From: Bartonella sp. DGB1
GTDB lineage: Bacteria > Pseudomonadota > Alphaproteobacteria > Rhizobiales > Rhizobiaceae
Length of the DNA stretch: 64,000 bases
Direction of reading: 5' to 3'
Assembly (NCBI RefSeq): GCF_041345015.1
Contig: NZ_CP166769.1
Location: 186,001 to 250,000 of the forward strand
The notes below the pieces were generated by a model that had not been told where the DNA came from, made no database searches, and was given only the letters and a program-made list of their open reading frames with translations. Shown here one piece after another: positions 32,361 to 42,877 of the stretch. Both the position numbers and the translations under genes were made by a program. Position 1 is the first letter of the stretch; each line of letters starts with the position of its first letter.

Positions 32361-33364
32361 GTTATCTAAAATATTTGCTTTAGACGGTTTAAAATTTATT
32401 TAGCTTGGAGATAAGCAACTTAATATTAAATTTTAAGTTAGCTTATTAAGCTGTTTTAAGATTAAATTTTTTAACAAAAACTACCTAAAATTAATATTAT
32501 TTTGATATCATTATCACTTAATAATTAAATATATTCTGCATCGAGATAGTAATAAAAACTGATGAATGATTATTATTTTATCTGCAATAAGCTAATGTTG
32601 TTACGATAACTACCGCGGATATATAAGTTATAGATGGTTATTTATGACAACCTCTAAGAGATAATCCTTTCTAGGAGGTTGTTGCTACAGCATTATTATA
32701 TTAACTGTTAGCTATTATTGGTAATATATAAAATTGATTTTAATTAGATAAAAGTTAGTTAATAAGTTAAGTAAAGTTATTTGCTTTATTAATTATACCT
32801 ATACTTTTTATAAGTATTTATTCTGTAACTTAAGATGGCGTGCTAGCAGAGAATATTTAATAACATACAATTAGCTGTGTTCTGGTAGGGGTAAAGTTGT
32901 TGAAAAAAATAGCAAAGTTGAGGCTATATCTGTAGCAGTAGAAATAGCTAAAGATATTTATGAATTGACTAAACAAAAACCTTAGTATTATAGATTTATA
33001 AAAAGATTAACATTCTAAGTTAGAATCTTAATAGTGAACTTCAACTTATAAGAATAACAATGAGAGTTTTAAAATATTAATTGCCGTATTTTATGATATT
33101 CGTGCTGAGTTTTTTCATCGCAATTATTATTTAAATTTGTTACGTTGGGTTAATAGCATATTGAATATAATTATACCAACGGGTTGTATCTCCTTGTTGT
33201 TCTTCTATTATCTGTTAATTTTATGGTAAATACTAACCTTACGGTTTGCTAATATATATTGATATAGTTATGCTTAATATAGATTAATAGATCCTGATAT
33301 TTATATATTTCTTTATTTAGCTAATATAGCATATATAGCTTATAGATTTAATAAAGGTAGTTTT
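32361..33364. other. Non-coding or decayed region between the rRNA operon and an outer-membrane gene
   Basis: No complete gene. A short open stretch on the plus strand at about 32894-32985 reads KVVEKNSKVEAISVAVEIAK and ends ELTKQKP before a stop, with no good start; it may be the tail of a lost gene. An inverted repeat ACAACCTC/GAGGTTGT lies at 32647-32682. From about 33240 the sequence resembles the upstream region at 5220-5355. Confidence 0.5.
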
Positions 33365-34157
33365 TTGATAAAATTATTATCAGTTAATATTAAATTCCTT
33401 TTTTTTTTAATTATAATTAATCTTTTTTTGTTCAGTGCTAATTTTGTTGTAGCAGTTAATAAAAAGCCTAATTTTGACTGGAGTGGCAAATATATAGCGG
33501 TTGGGTTTAATTTTTCTAATATATCATTTAAAGGTTTGCATATATTGCAATCTGCTCGTACAGATAATTATAGTTCTTATGAAAGTAGTTACTTTTTTCC
33601 ACGAGCATCACAAAATAATTTCAATATAAATTTTTTATATGGCCGTAATTTATCGTTAAAGGAAAATATTTTATTTAAAAAAGAAGTTTCATTAAATTAT
33701 ATGCTTGTCCCTAATATTTATAACATAGATTATAAGGTAATTTTTACAGAAAAATCTGCTGATAAAGCTGAGGAACAATCTAATCTTGCTTGTTTAGGAT
33801 ATTTTAATCAAATTATATCAGGTAATTTATTAGGTGGGTTAAGTTATCATTATAAAAAATTTAATAATTTTATTATGATAGGAGGTAATTTTTTTGATGT
33901 TATCTTATAATAAAGATGGCAGTAAAATTGATAATTTTACTATTTCAGGTTTAGTAAGTTTAGGTGTTGAATATGGTTTTTCTGAACATATCTTTTTAAG
34001 ATTAGAATATTTATTTAATTTTCCGCTATATATTAAAAATTATTCTTTTTCGCCATTTGTGAATTTTAGGAAAGATAATATGGTCACAACAGATAATATT
34101 ATCTTTGATAGCATATCTTCTAATAATATTAAATTATCTTTAATTTATAAATTTTAG
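33365..34157 (+). pseudogene. Outer-membrane beta-barrel protein, frameshifted at a T7 tract
   Basis: Two adjoining frames make one barrel protein. The first (33365-33910) has a signal peptide ending near FVVAVNK, then FDWSGKYIAVGFNFS and NINFLYGRNLS. The second (33894-34157) continues with FTISGLVSLGVEYGFSEHIF and LRLEYLF and ends in NIKLSLIYKF with terminal Phe. The switch is at the T7 run 33889-33895: with six T the frames join as GGNFLMLSYNKDGS. The start is TTG at 33365. It may be a pseudogene, a slippage-controlled gene or a sequencing error. A decayed paralogue of its 5' part lies at 5220-5530. Confidence 0.75.
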
Positions 34158-34296
34158 CAGGTATTTTTGAGCATTTGATTGAAAAATATATTTAACTAAT
34201 CAATAAATCTTCTTAACCACATTAACCACAAAAGTTATCAGATAACTTTTTAGGAGACTTAAAGTTGGGGATATAGTCAGATAAGTAAGTAATTAT

Positions 34297-34325
34297 TTGA
34301 CATGATATTAAAATTACTCTATAAT
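34297..34325 (+). promoter_or_regulatory. Consensus sigma70 promoter of tRNA-fMet
   Basis: TTGACA at 34297-34302 and TATAAT at 34320-34325 with an exact 17-bp spacer, 17 bases before the tRNA. Both hexamers match the consensus perfectly. Confidence 0.9.
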
Positions 34326-34341
34326 TCGCATAGTAAATTGT

Positions 34342-34465
<124 letters not shown>

Positions 34466-34599
34466 ATATATTTTGTTATATTCCGTAGCTAGGTTTAATA
34501 TAAAAGTATCCTGACCAAAGCAAATAGAAGATTATCTGAATATTATATATAAGCCAAATAATTTACAACTATATCAAGCTCTTTTTATAATTTAGCTGG

Positions 34600-34895
34600 T
34601 CATGTTATTGGAATTCTCTTTGCGTGTTTATCAAATTTACTTACATCAATATTAACAGACGCCCAAATTCCACCATTGCAATCTTTATCATTTAAGTAAT
34701 TTGATATAGATTTATGTAAAGGAATATCTAAATTCTCATCTACTAATAGTTGAAAATGTGCTTTTAAAGCACTATAAGCTTCTACTACGGTATCTTCAAA
34801 AGTACTCTCCCTGCAAAATAACATCCTTCTACGGCAAAAAAAAAACCACTATATCCACTATTTGATTTATGTATATAGGCAAAATATAATATAAT
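34600..34895 (-). pseudogene. hicB: HicB antitoxin remnant
   Basis: The minus strand holds YIHKSNSGYSGFFFAVEGCYFAG in one frame and then, after a one-base slip at a short G run near 34812, STFEDTVVEAYSALKAHFQ and GGIWASVNIDVSKFDKHAKR. This follows HicB order: the GCxxxG loop, TFEEA helix and the WVxVDVD-K-KRI linker. It stops after RIPIT, where HicB normally enters its DNA-binding domain. No start codon is visible near the expected place. It lies directly behind hicA, the canonical order, so a decayed HicAB pair is well supported. Confidence 0.75.
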
Positions 34896-34907
34896 TACTC
34901 CTAACCC

Positions 34908-35087
34908 TTATTTTAAACTAGCATCTTTTTAAATTTTATTTAAAGTACCTTTAGCAATATCTTTTTTAGGATGTGGAACAGTAACAACCTTACTAAAATT
35001 TGTGTGTTTAAATTGATGATGACTTCTAACAATTTTTTTTAATCTTCACCCAGACTTTTCTAAAAATTTTATACATATGCTATGCAT
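34908..35087 (-). pseudogene. hicA: HicA mRNA interferase toxin remnant
   Basis: From ATG 35087 on the minus strand: ICIKFLEKSG, a TGA, RLKKIVRSHHQFKHTNFSK, VVTVPHPKKDIAKGTLNKI, a TAA, KDASLK. This matches the whole HicA fold: the catalytic His in GSHH (here RSHH), VPHPxKK, GTLxxIL. Two nonsense changes (TGG to TGA at the conserved Trp, TTA to TAA near the end) break it. Confidence 0.8.
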
Positions 35088-35302
35088 ATTTTTATATTTA
35101 AAAAAAAATAGGTTGCGGTATTTTATTAGTAAATAATATTAAAATATTTTTTTAGATAAAAGTTTACTGAAAATATGTAAAAAGGCTGTTTAAATTTTAA
35201 TAATTATATACACTAAAGAAAAGATTTTCACTAAAAATAATTTATTTAATTAAGTATTTTTGTTATAGTTAATTTAGGTTAATATGTTAAGGCTTTTATA
35301 TT

Positions 35303-35554
35303 ATGAGGACTAAACTTGATAAATTATTAGATGAATGTAAAACCGAAGAAGAAGTCTTTGAGCTTATAGATAATAATCCTGAAATAATAGCTGAAGATTT
35401 ATTAGAAAGAGGACATCGTATTATTTATTCTGTAGATGATCTACCTAAAAATCAATTTGTAATGGAATATCCAGATGGTAAAAAAATCATTGTTACTAAT
35501 GGTCCAAATGAAACTATAGTAGAGTTAGGAGATTATCATGAAAGAAAACAATAA
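35303..35554 (+). CDS. Small acidic protein, possible antitoxin of the adjacent zeta-like toxin stub
   Basis: An 83-residue acidic protein without membrane segments: MRTKLDKLLDECKTEEEVFE, then AEDLLERGHRIIYSVDDLPK and YPDGKKIIVTNGPNETIVEL. I do not recognise a named family. Its stop overlaps by 17 bases the ATG (35538) of a frame whose first residues look like a zeta-type toxin, an arrangement typical of antitoxin-toxin pairs. On that basis it is a candidate antitoxin that outlived its toxin. The TTATATT before ATG gives no clear ribosome site. Confidence 0.55.
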   Translation: MRTKLDKLLDECKTEEEVFELIDNNPEIIAEDLLERGHRIIYSVDDLPKNQFVMEYPDGKKIIVTNGPNETIVELGDYHERKQ

Positions 35555-35690
35555 TATCTATATACAAAAAATAAAACTTAAATTATGGGTTTTTGCTGGG
35601 TATTAATGGGCCGGTAAGATTACAATATAAAGAAAATTTAGCAAAGACTGATGCTGTAGTAGTATAATTAATAGATAGGGACGTAAGTTA
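35538..35690 (+). pseudogene. Zeta-type toxin (P-loop kinase) 5' stub
   Basis: ATG at 35538 gives a product ending KIKLKLWVFAGY with a stop after 22 codons. Removing one base at the GGTATT gives KLWVFAGINGPVRLQYKENL and then KTDAVVV, close to the LxVxAGPNGSGKST(T) start of zeta toxins and related P-loop kinases; the GKS core itself is already lost. Everything beyond is gone. Confidence 0.45.
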
Positions 35691-36409
35691 AATATATTTA
35701 TATATGAGGTAAAGAAAATTTAACTTAAAATGTGGTTGGTTAGCGTGTAAGGTTTGAAAAATGCAAGGTTTAAAAATATTAGTAAAAACATTCATGCTAT
35801 TCACTTTGGTTTTGATAGTAACATTACTAATTAAATTTTTATTCTATTTAATTTAGTTTTTTTAAGAGAAGTTTGGTTAATGCTTAGTTGGAAGTCTGCG
35901 TTAAAATTGGAGAATGGATTATATGGTATAGTAATTTATATTAGTTATAATATAGCTGGTATTTTATTTAAATATGTCATAAAGCCTTATTTAGATGAAA
36001 ACTTTTCTCTAGACGGTTGGCTGCTTAGTTTATTAAGCAGCTTCCTAGGATTTTAAGAATCTAATTATATGAATTTTATCCATTAGAATATCTATTTTTA
36101 AGTTATTTTTATGTTTATAATTTTGTTAAGTTCTTTTAAAATTTTTTTAATAAATAGATAGATATATAACTTTGTAATTAACAAAGCATAGAATTTTACA
36201 ATCTTGGATTAATAAAAAATCTAGCCATAAAAAAGATAACGAAAAAAACTATAAGTTTATAGGTTTCCAAAAAATATTAGAAATAATAACCTATGCTAAG
36301 ACGAGTGCTATGTTGATTAATGCTCTTTAATTATAAATTGTGCTTATTGATGAAGATAGTTCTCTATTAAATTCAAGTATGGACGATTTTTTCTTTTGAT
36401 TAGAAGTTA
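35691..36409. other. Decayed region with two small membrane reading frames
   Basis: No recognised gene. A 31-codon frame at 35761-35856 encodes one membrane helix (FMLFTLVLIVTLLIKFLFYL). A 58-codon frame at 35880-36056 (MLSWKSALKLENGLYGIVIY, later KYVIKPYLDENFSLDGWLL) has an AGAGAAGTTTGG-type leader. Its 3' end contains the inverted repeat GCTGCTTA/TAAGCAGC at about 36019-36042. Neither matches a family I know. The remainder to 36409 has stops in all frames. Confidence 0.35.
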
Positions 36410-36842
36410 TACTATTATAGAGATATTTTGCTATAGCGATAGTCTGCTCGCACGAATAGATTTCGTTTTATATTCAACACCTGCTTTTAATAGCTAGCCA
36501 AGATATAATTTATTATCATCAATTTTTACTTTTAGCTAATTATCTAGAATTTTTTCATTTATGGCGAAAAGATTAGCATATTTTTTATCATTTATAAGTA
36601 GATTATATATTATATTTATTCCACCTGCAAGATAAGGTAGAAAATTTCCTAAATTCCATCTCAATTGAGTCCGTAAAATTCTATCTAAATAGTGATTCAA
36701 AGGTAATTCTATAGATTTAAAATTTTATTATTAGGTGTATGGGATAAAGGTAACAAGTTAGCTGCAAATGTTTGACCTATTGAGAAAACTGAACAAAGGA
36801 TCGTATAATAAAGATATTTAAACTTTATGGTAAACCCTTATA
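36410..36842 (-). pseudogene. Decayed paralogue of the outer-membrane protein at 1552-2439
   Basis: The minus strand aligns with the minus-strand gene at 1552-2439, including its signal peptide end (CTATTGAGAAAACTGAACAAAG on the plus strand against TTGAGAAAATAGAGCCAAG), the CACCTGCAAGATAAGGTAGA block and the C-terminal strand region with TTCGTTTTATATTCAA. Many stops and a deletion of the part equal to about residues 35-85 make it non-functional. Upstream bases also match the intact gene's leader. Confidence 0.75.
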
Positions 36843-37237
36843 ATTATATTGTTTCTTAAGTAAGCTACCGTTTAGTTGCTTTTTGTACGTATCTAATTTT
36901 AAAAGTTTTTATATTATATATGTTTATATGCATTTTAAGATATTTAATTATTGGATATTTTAAAATATTGATTAAAAAATACATTTGGTATGAGAGCCAT
37001 ATAGAAATATCTTGCTATATAAATAATTAGCCTTTTAAATATAAAATTGTATCTTGCTAAGTTAATGTTTTGATCTATGGTTATAATTTTGCTGAGCAAA
37101 ACAATTGTTTGAGATAGACTAGCTGAGAATCATAATTAATGAGTTTAGTAATAAAGATTTACTAAGTTATTATTAGTTATAAATTTTGCAAGGACAATTA
37201 ATCTGGATATAGTCTGTAATAACAGGTGTATAGTAAA

Positions 37238-38072
37238 ATGAGAGAATTAATTATTCCAAACTTTGAAGATAATATTGAAACTATTTCTGTAAAAATACCT
37301 TACGTAGGTCATTATGACTGGGACTATTTTTTAAATTTTCAAGAGAAAAGATTGATTGATGAGATAGAAAATATAAAAGGTAATAGCTAGCTATAAACGC
37401 ACAATTAAAATAGATAATATCAAAGGTGTTTTTGAGATTCAGCCAAGCGAAAATATGTTTAATATAAATTTATCAAAATCATTTTTACCTATATTGACTA
37501 TTGTATTAAAAAAAATTTCTTTAATATTTGGTTTGATGGATGACACTAGTTATATTGAAAAGCAACTAAAAAAAATTTATATCCATTCATACAAGTAAAA
37601 TCTGGAATACATATACCAGGAGTATTTTCTGCCTATGAAGCCGGTGTTCGAGCAATATGTGAACAACAAATTTCTATTTCCGCAGCAAATAAATTATTAA
37701 ATCAATTCGTTTTATTATTTTCTACAACGGATGAAAATGGTAATCGGTTTTTCCCTGAACCACATGATGTAACCATACAAGGATTGGATCAGATGAAAAC
37801 GATGCAGTCGAAGAAAAACACATTATTTTTATTTTCTCAGTGGTGTATTTTAAATGATATAAATTTACATATTAATGATCTCTGATTAAGTAAAAGGTAT
37901 TGGAAAATGGACGCTTGATTATATTAAATTAAGAGCAATGAATGATCCAGATATATGGATGGGAACAGATTTAGCAATAAAAAATCTTATAAAAAAACAT
38001 GGATCTTTAGATATTAACGCTGCCTCTCCTTGGAGGAGTTATTTAACCCTCCATTTATGGAATAATTTATAA
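37238..38072 (+). pseudogene. alkA: AlkA-type DNA-3-methyladenine glycosylase II, broken
   Basis: Readable in pieces: YDWDYFLNFQEKRLIDEIEN (the AlkA N-terminal domain), RTIKIDNIKGVFEIQPSENM, then GVFSAYEAGVRAICEQQISI (the helix-hairpin-helix glycosylase core), and at the end VKGIGKWTLDYIKLRAMNDP and WMGTDLAIKNL with the catalytic Asp region. At least three frameshifts or stops separate the pieces (near 37388, 37570 and 37880). The full length is otherwise near normal, so decay is recent. It is the only alkylation-repair gene in the window. Confidence 0.8.
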
Positions 38073-38842
38073 TATATCAAGATTGACTTAGTGAAAATCA
38101 GAACAGCCTTTAAGGGGGTATTTTTCTAGCACTTTAAATATTTATAAATAGGTTATCTATATTTCTTTGTTTGTCTTACTAAACTAATGATCAAGTCGTT
38201 AAAAGAAGTATATTTATTAGTAAGAATATTATAATAGTAAATTATGGTTAATACTAGAGAATAGGCGCTTGAATTTATAATATTATTAATATTGTCAAAT
38301 AATATAGTTATTAAATACTTGTAATTTGTATAATTCTATATTAGCTTATCTGGTTAAGGTATTGCGAAAGGTATAGATATGGAATGTAAGTTTCTTCATG
38401 AAAGGTTAAGTTAAGGTTGGTTTATAAGAATTGTTAATCAGTAGTTGCTAGGGCTATTAGATTATAGATGTTCTTAGGGGGTATATAGATTGTTAGAATA
38501 TGTTGTTTATAAAAGATCTGTAGTTAATACCGCTCTCGCACATATTCAGATAGTTAGCACCACGCCTCTTAACGAAGAAGCTTGACGCTAGAACTATACT
38601 TTAAGCTCCTACAATCATGTGCTAATTTAGCTTTGGCGAAGTCGTTGTTGAAAAAGCGATGTTATGTTGTAGGATTCTAACGTAGATAAAAGAAAGTAAA
38701 AAAAATAGATATAGATTATTGATCAGAGGAAAAGAGTGGAATAAAATTCCCTTATTTTTTTGCCCTTCTATGTGTTTAAGGAACTGCGCTATAAATCCTC
38801 TTTTGTTGCTATATCTAATAATTGTCGAGAGGTGGAATTCCA
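38073..38842. other. Non-coding region
   Basis: AT-rich and closed in all frames except an 80-codon minus-strand frame at 38622-38861 that overlaps the transporter start region and lacks a ribosome site. A GC-richer patch at about 38520-38640 (CGCTCTCGCACATATTCAGA) may be a relic, but I recognise nothing. Confidence 0.4.
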
Positions 38843-40079
38843 ATGTCTTTGATATCTCCAAATTATTCAGTAAAAATGAAATGTTTTTTTATTAGCTGCA
38901 ACCTCTGTTTTTACGTCTTTTACTGTTTGGAAAGGTATTTTTATTTTATATTTGTTAGATGCAGGTTTATCTAGTGGTGAAATCTCCATTTTACAAGTAG
39001 CATTGTTTTTAATGGCTTTTTTCTTTCAAATCCCCGTGGGAATGTTTGCTGATAAATTTGGCCGCAAAAAAAAAAGTATTTTTATTTTTATAATATTGTT
39101 ACTTATCAATACGGTTGGTATGATAGTAACGCAAAATTTCTTTTTACTTTTTATTCTTTTTTGTATTTATGGGTTAGCAATTTGTTTTGAATCTGGGTCA
39201 AGCGCATCTTTGCTTTATGATTATTTAAAGACAGAAAAATGTAATCATTTGTTTGAATATTATCTATCTTGTATTAGGATGTCATCAACTTTTTCATTGA
39301 GTATGTCATTTTTAGTAGGCGGTTATTTATATGAATTATCTGGTTGGTATGTTTATGGAGTTTATGCTATTTGTTTAATCATAAGCTTGCCTTTTTTATA
39401 TTTTATAAAAGAACATCTTCCAAGTAAAATACAGGAGGATAGTGTTGTTAATGCTTCTGAGCCAGCTGTTGAGAAAGTTTCAGTATATCAGTTTTTAACA
39501 AATAAAGAACTACGTCCGTTTATAATATTTCTTATGGGGGATAGTATATTTATTGCCAGTTTAACACCTTATTATATTTATGCGCAACAAATGTTTGCTG
39601 ATTTGAACTTTAGGGGGACGCAAATTGGGCTAATGTATTCGGTTTTGGAAATATTAAGCTGTGTTATGTTTTTTATTTCTGGAAAATTTAAAATACAAGA
39701 TAATTTTTTGCGTTATGCTTTTTTTACAATGTTGGTCACAGGAATTATAACATCGCTTAATTTATTAGTTATACCCTGGTTGTCTTTTATTCTTTTCTTT
39801 ATTGCTTTTACAGCGCCAGATCTTATTAGTGTGCATACTGCTACTTATACTCATGATAGGTTAGAGCCCGCCATTAGGGTAACTTTATTAGGTGTCGAAA
39901 GTTGTTTTTCAGCTGTTGTGGTTAGTTTTTTCTATCTTTTCTATGGTGTTTTAAATACTTATTTCTCTATGGCTTATGTAATTGGTTTATCTAGTATGTT
40001 TATGTTTATGAGTGCAATAATTACTTTAGGTATAATTATTTGGGAGAGAAAGAGACAAAATACATTAAATGCGGTTTAA
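38843..40079 (+). pseudogene. MFS transporter with an N-terminal frameshift at a T7 tract
   Basis: The frame from 38952 to 40079 encodes most of a 12-helix MFS protein, with the helix 2-3 loop motif GMFADKFGRKKK at the start and a charged central loop (SKIQEDSVVNASEPAVEK). It lacks helix 1. That helix is readable upstream: ATG 38843 gives MSLISPNYSVKMKCF, and after removing one T from the T7 run 38884-38890 it continues as LLAATSVFTSFTVWKGIFI into the main frame. A single base is the only lesion. It may be slippage-rescued or inactive. Confidence 0.75.
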
Positions 40080-40165
40080 GATAGCAAAAGATATTAAATG
40101 ATAACTTTATTGAGAAGAAGAATTATAATGCTATGTAAGATCTATAAGCGGGTTTAATATAGATT

Positions 40166-41370
40166 TTACATAGCACTTGATTTCTTACTATTAGTAAAGT
40201 TTGGACGCTTTAAATATAAAATTAGTAAAGAAGCTAATAAAAATCCTACAATTGAACATATTAAAAATGCCAATGGTGTTCCTATTTTATCAGCTAGAAT
40301 TCCTGCTAAAATAGGGACTATTGCCCCAATTACAATTTGTTTTCTGTAACTTTTAGCAAAAGCCTCTGCTACTGACTTGATCATTAGAGAAATTTGTTAA
40401 CAAACTGTAACAACTCATGCTAGCAATGATGTTAGAAAAAATATGAGCAAAAAAAAAATAATAATAATAATATTATTAAAGAAGTGGTTAGTGGAATAAA
40501 TAAATAACATATAATAAAAGCTGCCATACACGTTATAATAAATAACGAGGTTTGATTTTTATAACGTTCTTCTTTAACTACGAAGGGTCCAAGTAGTTGT
40601 CCTAAACTTCGTGCTAATAATAAATAAAGTATAATATCTTTTTTAGTGCTTTGTACTAATGTAGGTAAAAGCGATATAGCTGGAGTGCCAACTATAGTTA
40701 ATGCAGACATTAAATAAAGGCTAGCTATTTGTTTAGAAGATAAATTTTTATCTAAATTTTTTGCATATATCTCCTTCTTGGTAAGAGTAGCTAAGCGTGG
40801 AAGGAATAATATAAATATAATAGATAAACTATAACCGATAAGATTTGCTATTAAGTAACTAGTATTAGATATAATATCATATAGAAACACGCCAATACTC
40901 ATACCAAATACAATATGACAAGCAAATATTATGGTATCTATAACTACAGCTGCACCAATATCTTCTTCTTCAAGTAGAGCTTTTGTGTAATGATTAATGC
41001 TAGGTATTAATATACCAGCAGCAAATGATGCTGTAATGCCAGAAAATTGCAGAATAGTTGCTGAGCTATAAAATATACCATACCAGGGAATTAATAAGCC
41101 AATCGCGCCAATTACTTCAGCAATAATCAAACAATATTTTACTTCCATGTAAGATAGCATATGTTTGCCAAGTATGCTTCCAATGAAACCAGGTGTTATT
41201 GATAGCATAAATGCTAAAGTAAAAGAGGAGGGGTTTGCATTTAACTTAATAAGTTCGCCAAAAACCATAACAGAGGTTAGACCGGCGCCTATGGAGCTGA
41301 AAATAAATGCTAATATAAGAGTTCTTAACCAAGAATATTTATATATAGACTTTCATAATATTGAAAACAT
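40166..41370 (-). pseudogene. MFS transporter with several lesions
   Basis: The core (41268-40432) has about eight membrane segments. Upstream the frame continues as KSIYKYSWLRTLILAFIFSS, preceded by a TGA in MFSIL-stop-KSIY from ATG 41370. At the 3' end the frame is lost at an A10 run (40449-40458 on the plus strand); the next frame reads AHIFSNIIASMSCYSLLTNF, and a further slip leads to SVAEAFAKSYRKQIVIGAI and ILAGILADKIGTPLAFLI. So there are at least one nonsense change and two frameshifts. It converges on the previous MFS gene. Confidence 0.75.
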
Positions 41371-41997
41371 ATTAACTAATCCCTTTTTTTTTACTTGTTC
41401 TTTATATTTCAAACTATAATTAAGACAAGTTATTCACTATCAAGAGACATTAACAAATAATTTTAATTATGTAAAGTGTCAGTTTTTTGTATGTTTTAAT
41501 TATATAACTAAGAATAGTTTATGTATTAATGTAAAGATAGTTATTATAAATATAGTAATTAGAATTTTATTGTAAGTTACGGTCTTTTGGAAGATATGTA
41601 CTAAATATAAAGTTTATCTCCTTTGCTAGATCAACCCGATAAGCTATTGGAAGAGGCTATAACAAGAAATGCTATTATTACGAGTATAGTAAAATATTAC
41701 GACAGAAATCACTAATAACATTTAAAGTAAAGGCGGTAAAGTTTATTGCTGTTTAGTTATAAGTAAAAAGGGATGATAGCAGAATTAGCTAAAGATTTTT
41801 TAAAAATTAAAGCAAGGTCTATTATTTTCTTATTATTTTGTGTTCTAGTTATTTAACTTTTATTATCCAATTCTTTCTTGATTTTGAAAATTAGTTATGT
41901 TTAATTATTCACTTTATTATCGTTAGCGTTATAATATATTATTTATAACTTGAATATGTTACAATTTGTATTGTTAACATCAGATTAAGAGGTTATT
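41371..41997. other. Non-coding or decayed region
   Basis: No gene. A short readable piece at about 41620-41700 (DQPDKLLEEAITRNAIITSI) and another at about 41770-41830 (MIAELAKDFLKIKARSIIF) lie between stops. I do not recognise them. The last 60 bases must hold the promoter of the DoxX-like gene. Confidence 0.35.
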
Positions 41998-42485
41998 ATG
42001 TATAATATCAAGTTTAAATTACCGGATTTAGGTGTTTATAAACCCTTAGCTGTAATAGGTATGATTTTATGTCTAGTTTCGTTTAGAGGGGCTGATGATA
42101 TACATGGTTATATGCTAAATTTTATGGCTGGTTTTTTTATTATTTTTGCTACTTTTAAACTTTTTGATTTGAATGCCTTTCAAAACGCTTTTTCTAAATA
42201 TGATATTGTAGCTGAAAAATATCCATTGTATGGTTATTTTTATCCTTTTATTGAGTTGATTTTAGGATTAGCATTTTTATATCGTTTTTTAATAACTGTT
42301 GCACTTTTTCTAGTGCTTGTAATTATGTCTATAGGATGTGTTGGTGTTATTAAGGCGCTTGTTAAAGGAGAAAAATTAACCTTGTTTGTTTAGGGTTAAC
42401 GTTTAATCTACCTATGTCTAAAATTACTGTTTTTGAAAATGTTACTATGATTATAATGTCGGTATTTATGTTGTTTTTCGTTTAA
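41998..42485 (+). pseudogene. MauE/DoxX-like membrane protein, frameshifted near the C-terminus
   Basis: The first frame (41998-42393, 131 residues) has four hydrophobic segments and the pattern FSKYDIVAEKYPLYGYFYPF followed by IELILGLAFL, typical of MauE/DoxX-like redox-associated membrane proteins. It ends LTLFV. In another frame the sequence goes on as LGLTFNLPMSKITVFENVTM and ends FFV at 42485, which is the normal family C-terminus. One base, probably in a T run at about 42386, is missing. The truncated form may still fold. TAAGAGG precedes the ATG. Confidence 0.65.
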
Positions 42486-42490
42486 GATAG

Positions 42491-42537
42491 CTATCAGTGC
42501 AAGTTGGTTTTATATTATAATTAACTTGCACTGATAG
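42491..42537. repeat. 15-bp perfect inverted repeat (possible terminator)
   Basis: CTATCAGTGCAAGTT and AACTTGCACTGATAG with a 17-base loop, just after the DoxX-like gene. No T-tract follows. The rest of 42538-42865 is AT-rich, without a gene, and must contain the dapA promoter. Confidence 0.6.
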
Positions 42538-42877
42538 ATATAACAATTGGTTAGTATTTCGTTATATTTTAGTAAATAGTCCATTTATCTATACATTAGT
42601 GTTCATTAATGTTTGTCGTGTAATTGATTAATATATTAAGTGGGGGTTGTTGTTATATTTGAGCTTATAAGTTATTAATATTAGAGGATAACTTATAATT
42701 AATTTTATTTATGTAGTTGCTGTTATGCGGTATCAGGGTGATCTATATTCAACGTATTTAGTTAAAATGTGAATAGAATAAAATATTAACAGTTTAATTA
42801 CACCTTTATAAGATCTCTTGTTAAACTATATGAAGTAATGTAATAATTATTTTCTTACTACTATTATGGAGTTTATA

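Noticed and set aside
38622-38861. An 80-codon minus-strand reading frame
   Set aside because: It overlaps the upstream part of the MFS gene, has no ribosome site and shows no known motif.
34908-41370. UGA read as tryptophan (alternative genetic code)
   Set aside because: Two TGA codons sit where Trp would fit (the hicA remnant and the MFS at 41355). Intact genes use TGG for Trp and TGA as a real stop (for example the DUF2062 gene and rnc), and the two genes carry other lesions.
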